A stretch of DNA of 64,000 nucleotides, from positions 114,679,824-114,743,823 of the forward strand of contig OZ035960.1 of NCBI GenBank assembly GCA_964034945.1, in the 5' to 3' direction. Every line of letters begins with the position of its first letter. The first letter of the stretch is position 1. The notes under the pieces were generated by a model that saw only the letters and a list, made by a program, of their open reading frames with translations, searched no databases and was not told the origin of the DNA. Position numbers and translations under genes: made by a program. Positions 1 through 12,177 of the stretch are shown one piece after another. The stretch is from Chrysopilus asiliformis (taxonomy: Eukaryota; Arthropoda; Insecta; Diptera; Rhagionidae).

Positions 1-728
1 TGAAAAAATCGGTGCCCAACAAAGATTTGTTCAAGTGTGCTGGTGGTGGCGGCTTTTGCCTTAGAGTCCTTTACTGTATATGGAGTGAAAAACTTTTTTT
101 TCAACAATACTCAATCATGGTGACATGCTTGAAACTTTGGTATCGTTCTAATTATATTACATTCTCGTTAAAAATGTTGTATGCCTTCACTTTCATGTAG
201 AGTTACCAACACAGCCTGTCAAAGATATCGAAACAAAGTTGTTGATGCGAAAATCCCCAATTCCATGACTTCTTGAATTTCGCTTTGATGATCAACTTAA
301 TTTGATTCTCTATTTGTAAATATTGACTTTTGAATAAATTTCGGAAAAAGAACTCCTATAGGTTAAAAAAAAATTCCTTCTATTTGTGGAAATCACGAAA
401 TCTTAATAGATTGGATGGAGAGGGTTTGTTTTTTTTGATGTATGTAGAATGGAAATTGAATTTAGAGACTTTATTATACGGTCTGATTTTCTTGCTTTTA
501 CACATACATACATTGACGAGATATTTACAAATCGGAAGGCTATTTCATACGCAGGGTCAGTTTTGCCATGCCGATTGCGGGTGAATTGAAAACAGTAAGT
601 TTTGATGAAAAAATAGGAAACCTGTTGCCCTGCTATTTCTAAAATTAATAGTTTTTTAGAAAGTTTTCTAAAGCAGGCCAATAATATTTCAAAAAAAAAT
701 CTGAAGCGAGCGTAGTATGACTAGCCCC
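1..728. other. AT-rich stretch, no gene seen
   Basis: Only short ORFs of 60-90 codons occur, on both strands, with no recognisable domain or codon bias. I see no RNA gene or repeat boundary. Confidence 0.5.
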
Positions 729-732
729 TTAA

Positions 733-944
733 TCCTTAAAGGCTTGGTGGTACATGCGATGTACCACCTTTTTTGTAACAAATACTGCACGGTGGTATCA
801 AAATTGTACCACCAATTAAACCGTCTTTCATTGCCGTATGATACTTCAAAATAGTACCACTAAAAAAATCAAAAAAAAAAAAAATTTTTTTTTTCGAGTG
901 CCGGAAGGGTGAAAATATTTGCTATTTTTCTGTGCCTCTAAGGG
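733..944. mobile_element. piggyBac-like MITE with TTAA target duplication
   Basis: TTAA lies at 729-732 and again at 945-948. The ends match as imperfect inverted repeats: TCCTTAAAGGC on the left, and CCCTTAGAGGC when the right end is read inward. Just inside the left end is a perfect 10-bp-stem hairpin, GGTGGTACAT-gcg-ATGTACCACC, and a second related hairpin (GGTGGTAT...TGTACCACC) follows near 791-813. There is no coding capacity. The TTAA duplication and CCCTT-like ends fit the piggyBac superfamily; family membership is inferred. Confidence 0.7.
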
Positions 945-1149
945 TTAAAAGGAAAACCTCAGTTGAAAAATGACAGCTAGTCGATTAGTAAAGGCAACGA
1001 ACACCCGCATTTTTTAAATAAGATTTTATGGGCCTCCGTATGAAGTGCAGGGCAAATAAATAATTGCCTTGCGTAAGAAACATTTCTCATGCCATTTTTA
1101 CGATATTTCAAAGAATATGAATTTTAGAAATAGCAGAGCAACGAGTTTC

Positions 1150-1788
1150 TTTTTACTTTCCTCTTCTATAGAAGGAAAGTATTGTATTCATGAAGGAGAC
1201 TGACTCGAGAACAGGGGCAAATAGAATATTTCCGATCAGTTCGAAATCCGTATTAGGAAAATTATAAGGATGTCCGTGCATCTGTCTCTCTATTTTACAT
1301 ATCTTAAATAACTCGAGAACGCGTTGAGATACCGACTTGAAATTTTTTGTGAATAAGTTTTATAAAAATCGTAGTTTTTTAACAAGTTTTGGAAAAGTAA
1401 CGGTAAATATAACGGGTAATTCCCATGCAATTTTAAAAAATAAACATTTTGAAAATTTTTCCAAAAAATAAATGTAACAAAATTTAAAGGATATCAAATT
1501 TTTTACATTTTCGGCTTTAACGGTTTTGTATGTATCTCTAACGGTTCTCAAGATATTTGAAAAAAATCACTGTTTTGAATATCTCTCGAAAACTATGCAC
1601 TTTTATGAAAAAATGCATATAACGAGATTCAAAGGAAATAAAATTTTCGGCATTTTTCCCTTTAACGGGTTTTACACATTTTAAACGGTTTTCAAGATAT
1701 TTGAAAAAATATTATTTTTCACATATTCTTTTCGAAACTAAATTTTGCAGAGGAAAGCTTTGTGTTAATCATACTGATATTTTTTTTT
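1150..1788 (+). mobile_element. DINE-like interspersed repeat (family A), near full length
   Basis: The element starts with a short palindromic head, TACTTTCCT...AGGAAAGTA (1154-1181). It continues with a conserved body ('gagactgactcgagaac', 'ccgtgcatctgtct', 'cttaaataactcgagaacgcg') and ends near 'gcagaggaaagctttgtgtt'. The same body occurs at 3.8, 7.9, 12.2 (inverted), 25.4, 50.1 (inverted) and 59.5 kb. The palindromic head, the GTCY-type microsatellite and the lack of an ORF resemble DINE-1/Helentron-associated elements of flies. The superfamily call is inference; the repetition is seen directly. Confidence 0.6.
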
Positions 1789-3809
1789 CAATGAAAACTC
1801 ACTGTTTTTGATTGACCTGCAAGCAGCATGGCAAGACTTGCCCTGCATATGAAATTGTCACACGGTTTGGAGCAAACAATTTTTTTTATTAACTTAAATA
1901 TTAACATGGCTTGCTAGTCTAAGATTCTTGTGCTTTAAAAATTACTAGAAATTTGACTTTCTTGAGAAACGGTGACTGAGTAAGCATTTCAGCCCTTTAT
2001 CGAATTTCAACATAAGTCAATGGTTTAGAAAAATTATTAAATATGGAGAAATCGATTTTGTGATAGAAAATAAAATGGTTCTACGAAAGAAAAATCTGAC
2101 ATAATAAAATTTCATTGAGAAAAAGTTGAAATGAAATCTGAAAATCAATTCAACACAAATCGTTTTGTATCTTTTGCTAATATATGACTGTCGTAATGGT
2201 AAAACCAATCACATTATATGAAGAAATAAATTTTCTTATTGTAAATATACATCAATATATGCCACATCAGGTATGATGTGAAAAATAATAATCCTTCGAA
2301 TGTATAAAATTTGGTAACAGCGAATGAAATATTTAATATCCTATTTTGGTATTCTACAGTAAGAATGGCAAAAACAGATTTCATTTTTATTATAGGTGTA
2401 GAAGAACATGCAAGGAATATTAAATGCATTTTTATCTATCCGATATATGAAATTCACATATACAACGATACACACATTCATACATATTTATTGGTGTTAA
2501 ATTTATCTACTATTTAGATATGTTTATAAAAATTCATGTATACTTACCAGCACAGCATACATCCATAAAAATGCTTGTAAAAAACATCAATAGTGTCAAC
2601 AGGTGGCTGGGGCATTTATCCCATAGATATTTCGATTTAATTGCATTCATTTTTTCCACATAGAATCTACTACAGGTTGTTCTTGGCATTTTTATTGCGA
2701 CGATTCAACAGATAAAACTCACATAAAATTATTATCTATTTATTATTATTGCGTTGATTATCCTTTTTTTTTTAATGTATTAAGCAGTTGCTCGTTTTAC
2801 TATGTTATTTTTCACATAACTTTTTACACACATATTTTTTCATAACACTTATTGTAAGTATCCGCTGTTAACTTCACACTTCGTTTAAGTGCATTTTACA
2901 ATAATTTATTATTTTCAATAAACTCATTCGAATCTTTCAAATTCCTCGTCCCTAAAAGGCAATAAATTCAAAACCTAACAATTTACTGGAATTTGGAAGA
3001 GCAAATTGAGAAATTTAATAAAAACGATTATTATATCCTTGCTTTGTAACTTTTTTCCATAATTAATTAATGTAATTTAAAATTATCTCTGCTTTTATAT
3101 TGACTTTTCATTTTTCATTGAACGCATTAAATATTAACGGCGAAACTTCTATAATATAGAGATTCGTCCCTCTTGAATAATTAAATTTCGGTTATTAATA
3201 GACCCTTTGTAGGTTTTGTACGAATTTTAAGCAAATTCAGTTTTATTAATTTTCCCACGGTAGTCAAAATATCTACCTACATATCTATTTATATATTAGT
3301 ATTTCCCGTCATCATCAATGTTAAATATTACATACATTGTGTTCGTTTTTTATTATTATTCATATTCAATTTTCCTATAAGTTTTCAATTAAGCTTTGAT
3401 TGGTTATTTTATAGTGCTATGATTTTCATTAAAATTTATTTTAAAATTTTAAAATCATTTCCGGCCTTTAATTACACGTATGACTTCCCCGTCCGGTTGC
3501 GATCCGTTTTTTTGCGATGTGTTAGTAAAAAATCAATAATGTGAGTTTTTCATTTGCCAGCCCTTCCGAATGCATGGATTTAATAATTTGTGTTCATAAA
3601 ATTCTGTTAATAAAATTTCGACTTTTCATTAAAAAAATAATTAGATGTTACTTAATTATAGCGGTGTTTCAATTGTTTAATTTTAGCAGAAGCATTAGCT
3701 TAAATGCACATTTTGGGATATTTTTTTTGATAAGGCCTAAAACAATTTAAATCCATATTAATTTAATTTTCGACGTCCGCTAATTGAAGAAATATTGTAA
3801 AAGACCAAT
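1789..3809. other. AT-rich stretch, no gene seen
   Basis: This is very AT-rich DNA with ORFs of at most about 70 codons and no repeat shared with the rest of the window that I could find. Confidence 0.45.
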
Positions 3810-3936
3810 TTTTACTTTCCTCTGCTATAGAGGGAAAGTACTGTATTCATGATGGTGACTGACTTGAGGACGGGGGCAGATAGAATCTGTCTGATCAGTA
3901 AGAAATCCGTTTCAGGCATAATTTTGAGGATCTCTC
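3810..3936 (+). mobile_element. DINE-like family A fragment (head end only)
   Basis: This has the palindromic head TACTTTCCTCT...AGAGGGAAAGTA, then the 'gactgacttgagga' and 'aagaaatccgtttcaggca' blocks seen in the 1.15 kb copy. Similarity stops around 'gaggatctctc', so it is truncated. Confidence 0.6.
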
Positions 3937-4429
3937 AAATTTTGAGGAATACAGTGTGCCGAATGTTTGTTGCAAAGATCTCTTTTAATATCAAGGTTGA
4001 GCATCCCTGATTTCATCGCGTTAGCAACAATCGGTGTAATGAACGCCAGTTAAAACATTTATATTAATTCTTTCATCTTCAAGAAAAATCCTTTTTGCAA
4101 CAAATACCAAGGTTGAGAATCCCTGGTTTAACCGCCTGACAACTAACGAACGGCCCGTATCAAAAAAAAAAAGATTTTTTATTATAATAGCGCGCCTGAT
4201 AATAGAATCGAATGATCGAGATCCTTACGGTAAATTTGTCTAGCTGGCGATTGTTCGAACAAAAAGCCTTTGTCTGTTCGATTCCCTTTTCAAGTGAGAT
4301 GGACACAAAAAAAGCGCAGCGGATCACTCTTGGAAAAAATTTTCGATCGGTCAGTCGTGACCACAACTCGCGTTACGTTTTTTTATAAACTTCTTCCTTC
4401 TTCGAGCAAAAAAAAATTTTTTTCACGAA

Positions 4430-4870
4430 TGGAAAGGAAAAGGAACATGAGGGAAAGTCGGAAAGGATAAGTTTAGGGATTAAGGCAGGAACAAAGTGAA
4501 AGGGAATTGTGACAGAAAAAGGGAAAGAAGGGAGTTTTTTTTTGTATAGGGAGAAAAGAAAAGGAAAGTGTGTTGGGAGAAGGGAAGTGAAGGAGTTTTG
4601 GACAGGAGGTGAAAAGTGAAAGGAAAGTGTGACGGAAGAAGGAAAGTGAAGGAATTTTTGGACAAGGTGAAAAGTGAAAGGGAAGTGTGAAAGGGAAGTG
4701 TTACGGAAGAAGGAAAGTGAAGGAGTTTTTGTGTCACCGGAGAAGGGAAGTGAGGGAGTTTTTGGAAAAGGAGAAAAGGAAAGTGAGGGAGTTTTAAACA
4801 GGAGAAAAGTGAAAAAGAAGTGTGCCGGGAGCAGGATGACAAGTGGGGCAAAGAAGGAAGAAGAAGAGAA
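4430..4870 (+). repeat. Polypurine minisatellite-like tract
   Basis: About 440 bp of almost pure A/G on the + strand is built from imperfect repeats of the words 'gaaggaaagtgaaggag', 'ttttggacaaggtg' and 'aaaagtgaaaggaaagtgtg'. The 181-codon ORF on the other strand (4373-4918) consists of Phe/Ser/Pro/Leu because of this skew and should not be called a gene. A consensus-like donor (AAG|GTAAGT, 4899-4904) follows the tract, a possible acceptor (ctatacAG) ends at 5042, and an AATAAA lies near 5159. A non-coding transcript is therefore conceivable but unproven. Confidence 0.6.
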
Positions 4871-5169
4871 GAGACCCTTTAAAACAACAACTTGCAAGGT
4901 AAGTTTGCATTTAATCATGCTTAAATAAATTTAACATATGAGATAGATGTGATAGCTCCGGTGGTGGGGGTGGAGCATTGCAGAGTTGCGAGGGGATGAG
5001 AGGTTGGCGTTAGTAATGGATCCGCCACCTTCCCCTATACAGTAGTTTACCCGGCCCTTCTGGCCAAGATAGTTTGACCTTTTTTCCGTGGTCCAGATGG
5101 AGAGAGCTAGCCGAGCTCCTCTGGGCACCCCACTTCGTGCTTGGCACACCTGTAAAGTAAATAAAGAAC

Positions 5170-7020
5170 CCCCCCCCCCTCCCCCCAGCCCCTAAAAATG
5201 AAAATTCCGGTATTTAATTGGTTATTTGTATACCGGTGGTCACCCTAAATATTAAATAAAATATTGATCGCTCCAATTAACGTTATTATAATCTACCGTC
5301 CAGGCCTAGGTAATGTTGGGAAAAGAAATATTGATTAAAAAGATAATTGTCTATACAAATTCACTTTTCGACTATACTTCAGAAACTCCTGTCTATATAC
5401 TTTATAGGCTTTGGGGCAAACTTTATAAATCTTTAACTAATTTTGTAAATTACCTCAAACTGAATTTAGTCATTTGGCTTGAACTAACTGGATTGAAGCA
5501 TAATTGCTTGCTATTTCATATTAATTGTATTCGGGGAAATAAATTAATTAGCACGTAATTAACGAATCGAAAATTATAAAGCTCTCTATAGACGTGAGTT
5601 AAAAGGGGCGGAAACAGGTTGTTACGCAAAACGATATGATTTCTTGTTACATATACCGAAATCAAACGATTTACGTAGTTCAAAATGGTGGAAACTTTCA
5701 TAAAAGTATTGGTTTGTTTTCATCATTATTGTGGCAGAAAATTACCCAATACAAATTTTAAAGACGTCCTTAAAATGTAGCGAAACTCTCATTAAATTGT
5801 AAAAGTTTTCAATTAATTTGATTTGAAAATTACGACGGCGGCAATATCACCACTAATATGCGAAATTATAATGGAGAGAAAAAAAGTAATTTTTGCTAAA
5901 ATGGCTTTTACGAGGGCGGTGGTGTAACGGACATATTGATTGATGAGACTTTTAAGATTTATGACTTATTAAGTCTATTTTTATGTAAATTACTTAAAAT
6001 TTCTTTCGTTCAAAGCGGCGGGAGGGTTTTTTTTAATTTTGGACATTGCTATGGCGAATTTCTATAAACCGTGGTTAAAAATATTAGTTTTTAATAATTT
6101 TTTATATACAAAGATTTCAGCAATTCAAATTTCAACACAATTTTTGATCAAGGTTCTTTTGGACATATTTTTTTCGATTGTTCGACTTTTATTCTTAGAA
6201 TCGACTACGTAAATGTAAGAAAAAAAACTTTACGATTGTAACATGTGATAGACATTCTAGTTTATCGATACCCATATGTAACATACTAGCCAGTATATAC
6301 AAGCAGACTCTACAAACAACATTAGTTCCAAGACTGCTGCTAACCAAATCAATTTAAGGACATTATTGTTTCAGATATTATTACATCTGAAGAGAACAAT
6401 TTCATTCATATTAAATTTGAAATTACGTAAATATCACATTCAGATATTTTATAATGAAATAAATATCATCGAGGAAAATTCCCTTTTATCTTGTGATTTT
6501 GATTGAAATCTACCAGCACATCTGCTCAAAAACAAGGAATAAAATTTTTCAATGTGTTTTTTCCACAGACAGAACGACATGTAAACAACTTTTCCATCCT
6601 TGTCCTTTAGATGGAAAAATGTCATGGCTGTACGGAAGATGATGAAGCTTTAAAGTTACATCTCTAATGTCGGATATTCATCATGACGAGGTTTCTCCCC
6701 AAGTTAGATAAATTTCTGTCATTCTAAATTTTGGCCAACTGGAAGATATTCAAAATCAATCATATATTTTGCAAACAGTAAATAATTTAGCATATAGTTT
6801 TGATGATTATCATGTGTTTCCTTTTGACATCCACAGATGTTAAAAATTTGGGTTTAATTTTTTTGAAACAAAAACAAATTTAAGTTGTGGAAGTTAAAAA
6901 TGTTGTTTTATACATTTTTGAAGGTTTTTTAAACGAATTTTTATTAAATTCACATCCCCAAAATTTGAGTTTAATCCTGGGAAATGGTAATTTTTAAGTA
7001 GCTTCTTGTGGCCTAAACTG
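5170..7020. other. AT-rich stretch after a C-run, no gene seen
   Basis: A homopolymeric C tract lies at about 5169-5187. The remainder is AT-rich, with no supported gene or repeat. Confidence 0.4.
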
Positions 7021-7290
7021 TTCCAACAGGACGGCGCTACATGCCATACAGCGCACGCCATGATTGACATTCTGCACGAGCGATTTGGGGGCATGGATAT
7101 CTCGTGCGGCGGCGACGTGAACTGGCCACCAAGATCGTGCGATTTAATGCCTTTATACTTCTTCCTTTGTGGCTATCTTTAATCGTAGGTCTATGCGAAT
7201 AAACCGCAAACAATTGATGCCCTCAAAGCCAACATAACGAACGACATCCAGCAAATTCAGCCAGATTTATGCGATTTCTGGCATGATTGA
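7021..7290 (+). pseudogene. Tc1/mariner-type (IS630) transposase fragment, broken
   Basis: Reading from 7021, the frame gives FQQDGATCHTAHAMIDILHE, then WPPRSCDL, then PLYFFLCGYL, two stops, and VYANKPQTIDALKANI. This is the C-terminal catalytic part of a Tc1/mariner-like transposase. FQQDGA carries the second catalytic Asp. The family motif PLDFFLWGY would carry the last acidic residue, but here Asp is replaced by Tyr and Trp by Cys. Two in-frame stops follow directly (taa and tag, near 7181-7190) and the N-terminal half is not recognisable upstream. It is a dead copy, related to but distinct from the minus-strand copies near 8.1 and 54.6 kb. Confidence 0.85.
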
Positions 7291-7872
7291 TAAAATACGA
7301 TTTTTTACCTTGCATTAAAAACTTTCTATTGTCATTTGCTATGGTAACTGCGCACCAGTAATTTCAAATAACCTTTGATCTCTTGATGCAATGACTTTTA
7401 ATAAAAATTCAATAAGTTTGCATCAAGCACCCGTGATTGGAATTACAACTCCTTGACATATACCGCCCACATTGGTTGGTAGAAATGAACCCGTGTCTTT
7501 TGAACTTTTATGCTTTTATACAAAGAAAGAGAAATAATTTGTAACACCGACGCAACAGCTAAACTTTGTTGTGACACCTGTCAAGGTAGTTTTCACATTT
7601 TTATCTATTCTTATATGTTCTGAGAATTTCCATCTACCATAAGACGTAAATAAAGAAAGATTTTGACAAATGAAAATAGACGACAAATTCTTATTTTTTT
7701 CTCTTTTGCATGAATAACATTTTGAAACAGTTTCTTGAACTTTTTGACGGCTCTAAATAAGTATTTAATGTAAGATATTCAATATTAGGTGGTGAAGTAT
7801 TCTAAAAAAAAATTTGAAACTGTTCAAATTTATCAAATTATGTGATAAGAAAAGTATTGAAAAGACGTAATT

Positions 7873-8100
7873 TTGCGAAAAGTATTGTATTTATGACGCA
7901 GCCCAACTCAAGAATGGGTGAAGATAGAAATTTTTAGATAGGGACAGATAGTTCAGTACGAAATCCGTTTCAGGCAAAATTATAAGGATGTTCGTGCATC
8001 TGCCTGTCGGTATGTCCATTTTATATATCGGGTCTTAACAATTTTGTATTTAAATAAAACACAGAATAATTGAGATAACGGGCTGAAATTTATTCCAGGT
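7873..8100 (+). mobile_element. DINE-like family A, diverged left part
   Basis: This is related to the 1.15 kb copy ('aaaagtattgtatttatgac', 'caactcaagaatggg', 'tacgaaatccgtttcaggca', 'atgttcgtgcatctgcctgtc'). It is interrupted at about 8100 by mariner-derived sequence, and family A sequence resumes near 8588. Confidence 0.5.
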
Positions 8101-8118
8101 GTAGTGGACATGTTACAT

Positions 8119-8462
8119 TTAAGTATGAAATTCGATGTCGTTCATATGGCCACCGCGAGCACTGCACTGATTGATTCTTTGGAGCCAATTTTCCACCACT
8201 CTTCCACACATATCGGCCGGAACGTTGGCAATTTCGTGTTCGATATTGTTCCTGAGCTCCTCTAACGTTTTTGGCTTGTTGGCATAAACCAACGACTTAA
8301 CATAACCCCATAAAAAGAAATCCAACGGCGTTAAATCGCATGAGCGAGGTGGCCATTCGACCGGACCATTTCTCGAGATTACACGATTGCGACCACCGAC
8401 TCAGAATTTCGGTTGTAAGTTTTAATAATTTCCAAACGTTGCTCGTTCGTGAACTTCACCAT
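8119..8462 (-). pseudogene. Internally deleted Tc1/mariner-type transposase
   Basis: On the minus strand the start ATG at 8462 opens MVKFTNEQRLEIIKTY, a helix-turn-helix N-terminus typical of mariner-like transposases. After about 22 codons the sequence jumps to NRVISRNGPVEWPPRSCDL, followed by TPLDFFLWGYVKSLVYANK and KTLEELRNNIEHEIANVP. The middle of the protein, including the first two catalytic acidic residues, is missing. The DFFLW Asp is intact. The element's outer end on the right reads 'ctttcaacaaggacataaca' inward from about 8575. I see no matching inverted repeat on the left, so that end is probably truncated. It cannot make active transposase. Confidence 0.8.
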
Positions 8463-8587
8463 GATAAAAATGTAAACCTTGACTGACGTTTTAGCATTGC
8501 CAGATCATAAAAAAAGTTTTAGGGTGCGTTTTTATTAAACTACAAAATTGTTATGTCCTTGTTGAAAGACCCTTTATTTTAGATACC

Positions 8588-8800
8588 TCGAGAACGCCTT
8601 GATTTAGCGTTCTCATAATTGGTGCGCTTTTGAGAAAAAAACGAATACAACAAAATTTTAAGGATATAAAATTGTCTACGTTTTTGCTTTAACGGTTTTT
8701 TTTTGTATCTCTAACTGTTTACAAGATATTTGAAAAAAAAATTATAAGTTTTTTGAAAACCTCTCGGATAAAGTGAAATTTTCTTTCAAATTTTCATTTT
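8588..8800 (+). mobile_element. DINE-like family A, right part
   Basis: It resumes with 'tacctcgagaacgccttga', 'cgctttaacggtttt' type blocks and 'caagatatttgaaaaaaa', all words of the family A body. Together with 7873-8100 it suggests that a mariner copy inserted into, or recombined with, a family A repeat. Confidence 0.45.
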
Positions 8801-11800
8801 ATTGAAGGATTTTCGTTTGTGGTATTTTTGCCATAAGAAACTTTCACCTAGGGTGCATTTTTTCTCTTTCATTAACAGTAGAGTATGTCGATAAGAAGTC
8901 GGAAAATCTTTGTTACAAATTTTATATAAAAGTTTTTAGGGCTTATTGGCCATCTGGACTATTTGCTCTATGAGAGGTCGATGGTTGAAAAAGTTTGTCG
9001 AGCCCTAATAATTTTTATCTGTAGTCAATATTTTTCGTTTTTGATTTGTGTTCAACATTTTCCCATATTTAAATAATGTCAATGTTAGAATGTCAAACTC
9101 GATTTTCAGTCAATTCCTTAGCTTTCCACAAGGTTGAAAAGCTTTATTTCCTCACTGGTAGTGATAAAGTGGTTTTCCCCATATATTTTCCTTGATATTT
9201 CATTCAACAAGATTCATCTCTTTTCAATTGAATAACGTCTATTCAGATTTATTTTGCCTTTCTCAAAATGTCTCCATTCGATAATATTTTATTTATATTT
9301 TAACGTAATATATTCAGCGAGTAATTCCAGCACCTGATATTACAATCTCAAAATTGTATTATTTACGTGCTAAAACGATATACTGTCGTCTAACATGTCA
9401 ACAATCGATGGTAAACCTTCGTCAATCAATGTCGTCGAGACGCATATCGTTCACATATTTTTTTTTTAGATATATTTACGCCTCAATCTTATGAATAACA
9501 AACAGATGCTTTTTGCGCTTTTTTTATTGTTGTTGTTTTTATAAAATCTCACCCTCTTTCCTGTGTCAATATATTGAGAGGAATCTGATTTTTTTTTGGT
9601 TATAATGCGAAGACGGCGGACTATATTGTAATATGAATTGGATTTTAAAGGGAGATTTGATCAACAAAAAAAGGATTTGACGAAAAGAAGATCAAAAAAC
9701 GGTCTGTCCAATTCGTCTGTTTGACAAAATCTAAAGGCTAAAAAAATTAATAAATTTTTAATGGATCAAAGGAAAAATTGACGATACTACGGAGACAAGA
9801 AAATAATGATGGTAGAGAGATGAAAACGTTTTTATGCTTTTATTAATTGAAAAAGAAAAGTTGTGGTGAAAATATAAATGAGGAGCATAATCTGGATTCA
9901 AGTGCTAATTCATCGTGCTAAGCAACAGCTTTTAACTATAATTTCAAAGAAGTATTATAAAATGCATCTCATAATTCCATCTAAATTCCAATTTCGTTTG
10001 AAAATGCACACTTAATATCCCCATTAAAAATTAACAAATAAGATTATACCGTGTGATCCTTATTAATACTAATCAAATAACTTTCATGTAGTGTAGAAAC
10101 TTTCTTCATATGGATAATGTTTATTTTGTGATTAATAAAGTAGTCTGAAACAAATTAAACATCAACCTGCCATACATTCAATGATGAAGGACCTGTAAGG
10201 GGATTTTTCGTGTAGCACCAAAGACTTTAGCTTTTAATCCGAATACGAAAGTTCCTAAAGGACAAAGTTTTGTATGCTATTTTTAAAGGCGATTTTCATG
10301 TGTCTCTGTTGCTTGGCTAAAGTTGAGCCTTTTTACTACATATATAGAGTTTTTTTTTGTTACAAAAAAGTTATCACCTTTAAATCTACGCGAAAAGTAT
10401 TGGTAAATTTATACCTTTTTAATTATAATAAATCGACTGGTGCCGCAAAAAAAAAAAAAAAATAAGTCGACTGGTGCCAGATTTCAGATTTCTAGATTTA
10501 TTGAATATTCATCTTAGTTGCTAAAAAGGGTTCAAAAATATACTAACACACAATAATAATAAATAAGACTGTTTTCCACAACGGGTCGGACCAAGAAAAA
10601 AAAATTTACGCCTATTTCGCTCTCAAAAAAAAAAAAAAAAATTCCCCAATGTTTGTCTTGATCTAGTTAGGTGTATTTATATCATTTTATACTACAGAAA
10701 AAAGATCCATGGATACAAAAGTTATAAGCTTATCCATGTAGATAAAATTTTGTTGAAGTCTTAAGGACTTGTGGTCTAATCTTCTTCGGAAAAATTTATT
10801 TTCTACGTATAGCACCATATAAATATTTTTTTTTTCATTTTATTTCACAAAACAAGATAAAAATGTAATAGCGACCAATTCCAACAATAAATTTCATGTT
10901 GAAAAGGTAATATAATCTCTATATCTGTATTATGTGGATACTATATAAGGTTTGTAGTAACAAAATATATATTCAAAGCTGTTTAAAAAATTGTATCCTG
11001 CGGGAAGTCAACAATATAATATATACGACGATAAAAAGTTTATCCTTTCGACAGGGAAAAGGAGTTTCTTGTTCTCCGTTACCTATTGCTGTGAAAAAGT
11101 TTTTTAACTGGCTAGCCACATTAAGAATATACTTTCCATTTTTTTACAGGCTTCTATTCTATTCACTTTCACGACAATATTTCAGGAAGGGGTTGTCTTC
11201 AATTTTCCAAATAATCTTTTTTTTGTGGGTTTACGAAAATTGTTCACGCTCTATAGGCTAAATGCTGCAAAAAACATATTTTTAAAAAAGTTTCCAAAAA
11301 TATAAGTGCTTAAACGCACGTGAGTTTCTCATCTTTTCCAAGAATTGAATTTTCTCGTGCCATTTACAGGATACAAGGCTTCAAATTGAATTTTCACAGC
11401 TGAAGAGAGTTTAAAATACCGTATGAGTTTACAAGTTTGTAAATTTAACTTTGAGAATTTAAGTGAAAAATACTTTTTAAAATTCTTAAGGCTTTTTTTG
11501 TGATTAATACGAGTAGTACTCATTGATTTGGCTTAAATGAAATTTAATACCTATAATTAAAGTTAGAGAGAAACAAGAAGGTGTTGAAATTTCTTAAAGA
11601 AAAGTATTCTATGTAGGAAATTTCTTTCAGCTTTTCTGAAAATTAAGGAAGAAAATAGAAAACCATTCGGTTTGGCAAGGAAAACACTGCATGTGTGACA
11701 AAATTCGGTTCTCGTTGCGATTTTTAGTTTCAACGATCCCAAAATCTCAAAAGCTGCTCAACCGATTGATTTGAAACAATTTTTTCTATGACATGCCCAT

Positions 11801-12170
11801 AAAGTACGTCACATCGTTATATCTTTACCTTTTTAGGGGGATAGGGGGAAATTGGGATAATAACATCCGCATTTTTCTTTTAAATTTTAGTCAAAGTTTA
11901 GAAATTCTAATCAAAAATCGACCTGCGGCGTCGCTAGTAATTTTTTGAGATAAAATCATATCGAAAGACTAAATGATGTTTTAAAATAATTTAAGATTGC
12001 TATATTATTCATAAACCGTTTTTTGCTTTACATTTATTAAACAATGGTGTAAAATGCACGAGTATGATTTCCGGTCCAGTTCCTGGTATCTCAACCTCAA
12101 AGCTAATGAGTCTTTAGGGATATTTAATTATTGCAAGCCCAAAACTTACAGAAAAGAGACTTAAAAATAT
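8801..12170. other. AT-rich stretch, only a small poly(A) duplication
   Basis: No gene is supported. At about 10433-10480 a 14-bp word (tcgactggtgcc plus flanking bases) is directly repeated on either side of a run of about 17 A. The same word recurs at about 12344. Near 11.7-11.9 kb there are repeat-type phrases ('gctcaaccgattgatttgaa', 'aagtacgtcacatcg') shared in style with the window's other repeats, but I could not define ends. Confidence 0.4.
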
Positions 12171-12177
12171 AAAAAAA

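Noticed and set aside
4373..4918. 181-codon minus ORF rich in Phe, Ser, Pro and Leu
   Set aside because: It is the complement of a polypurine repeat; two other frames are open over the same tract and composition is purely repeat-driven.
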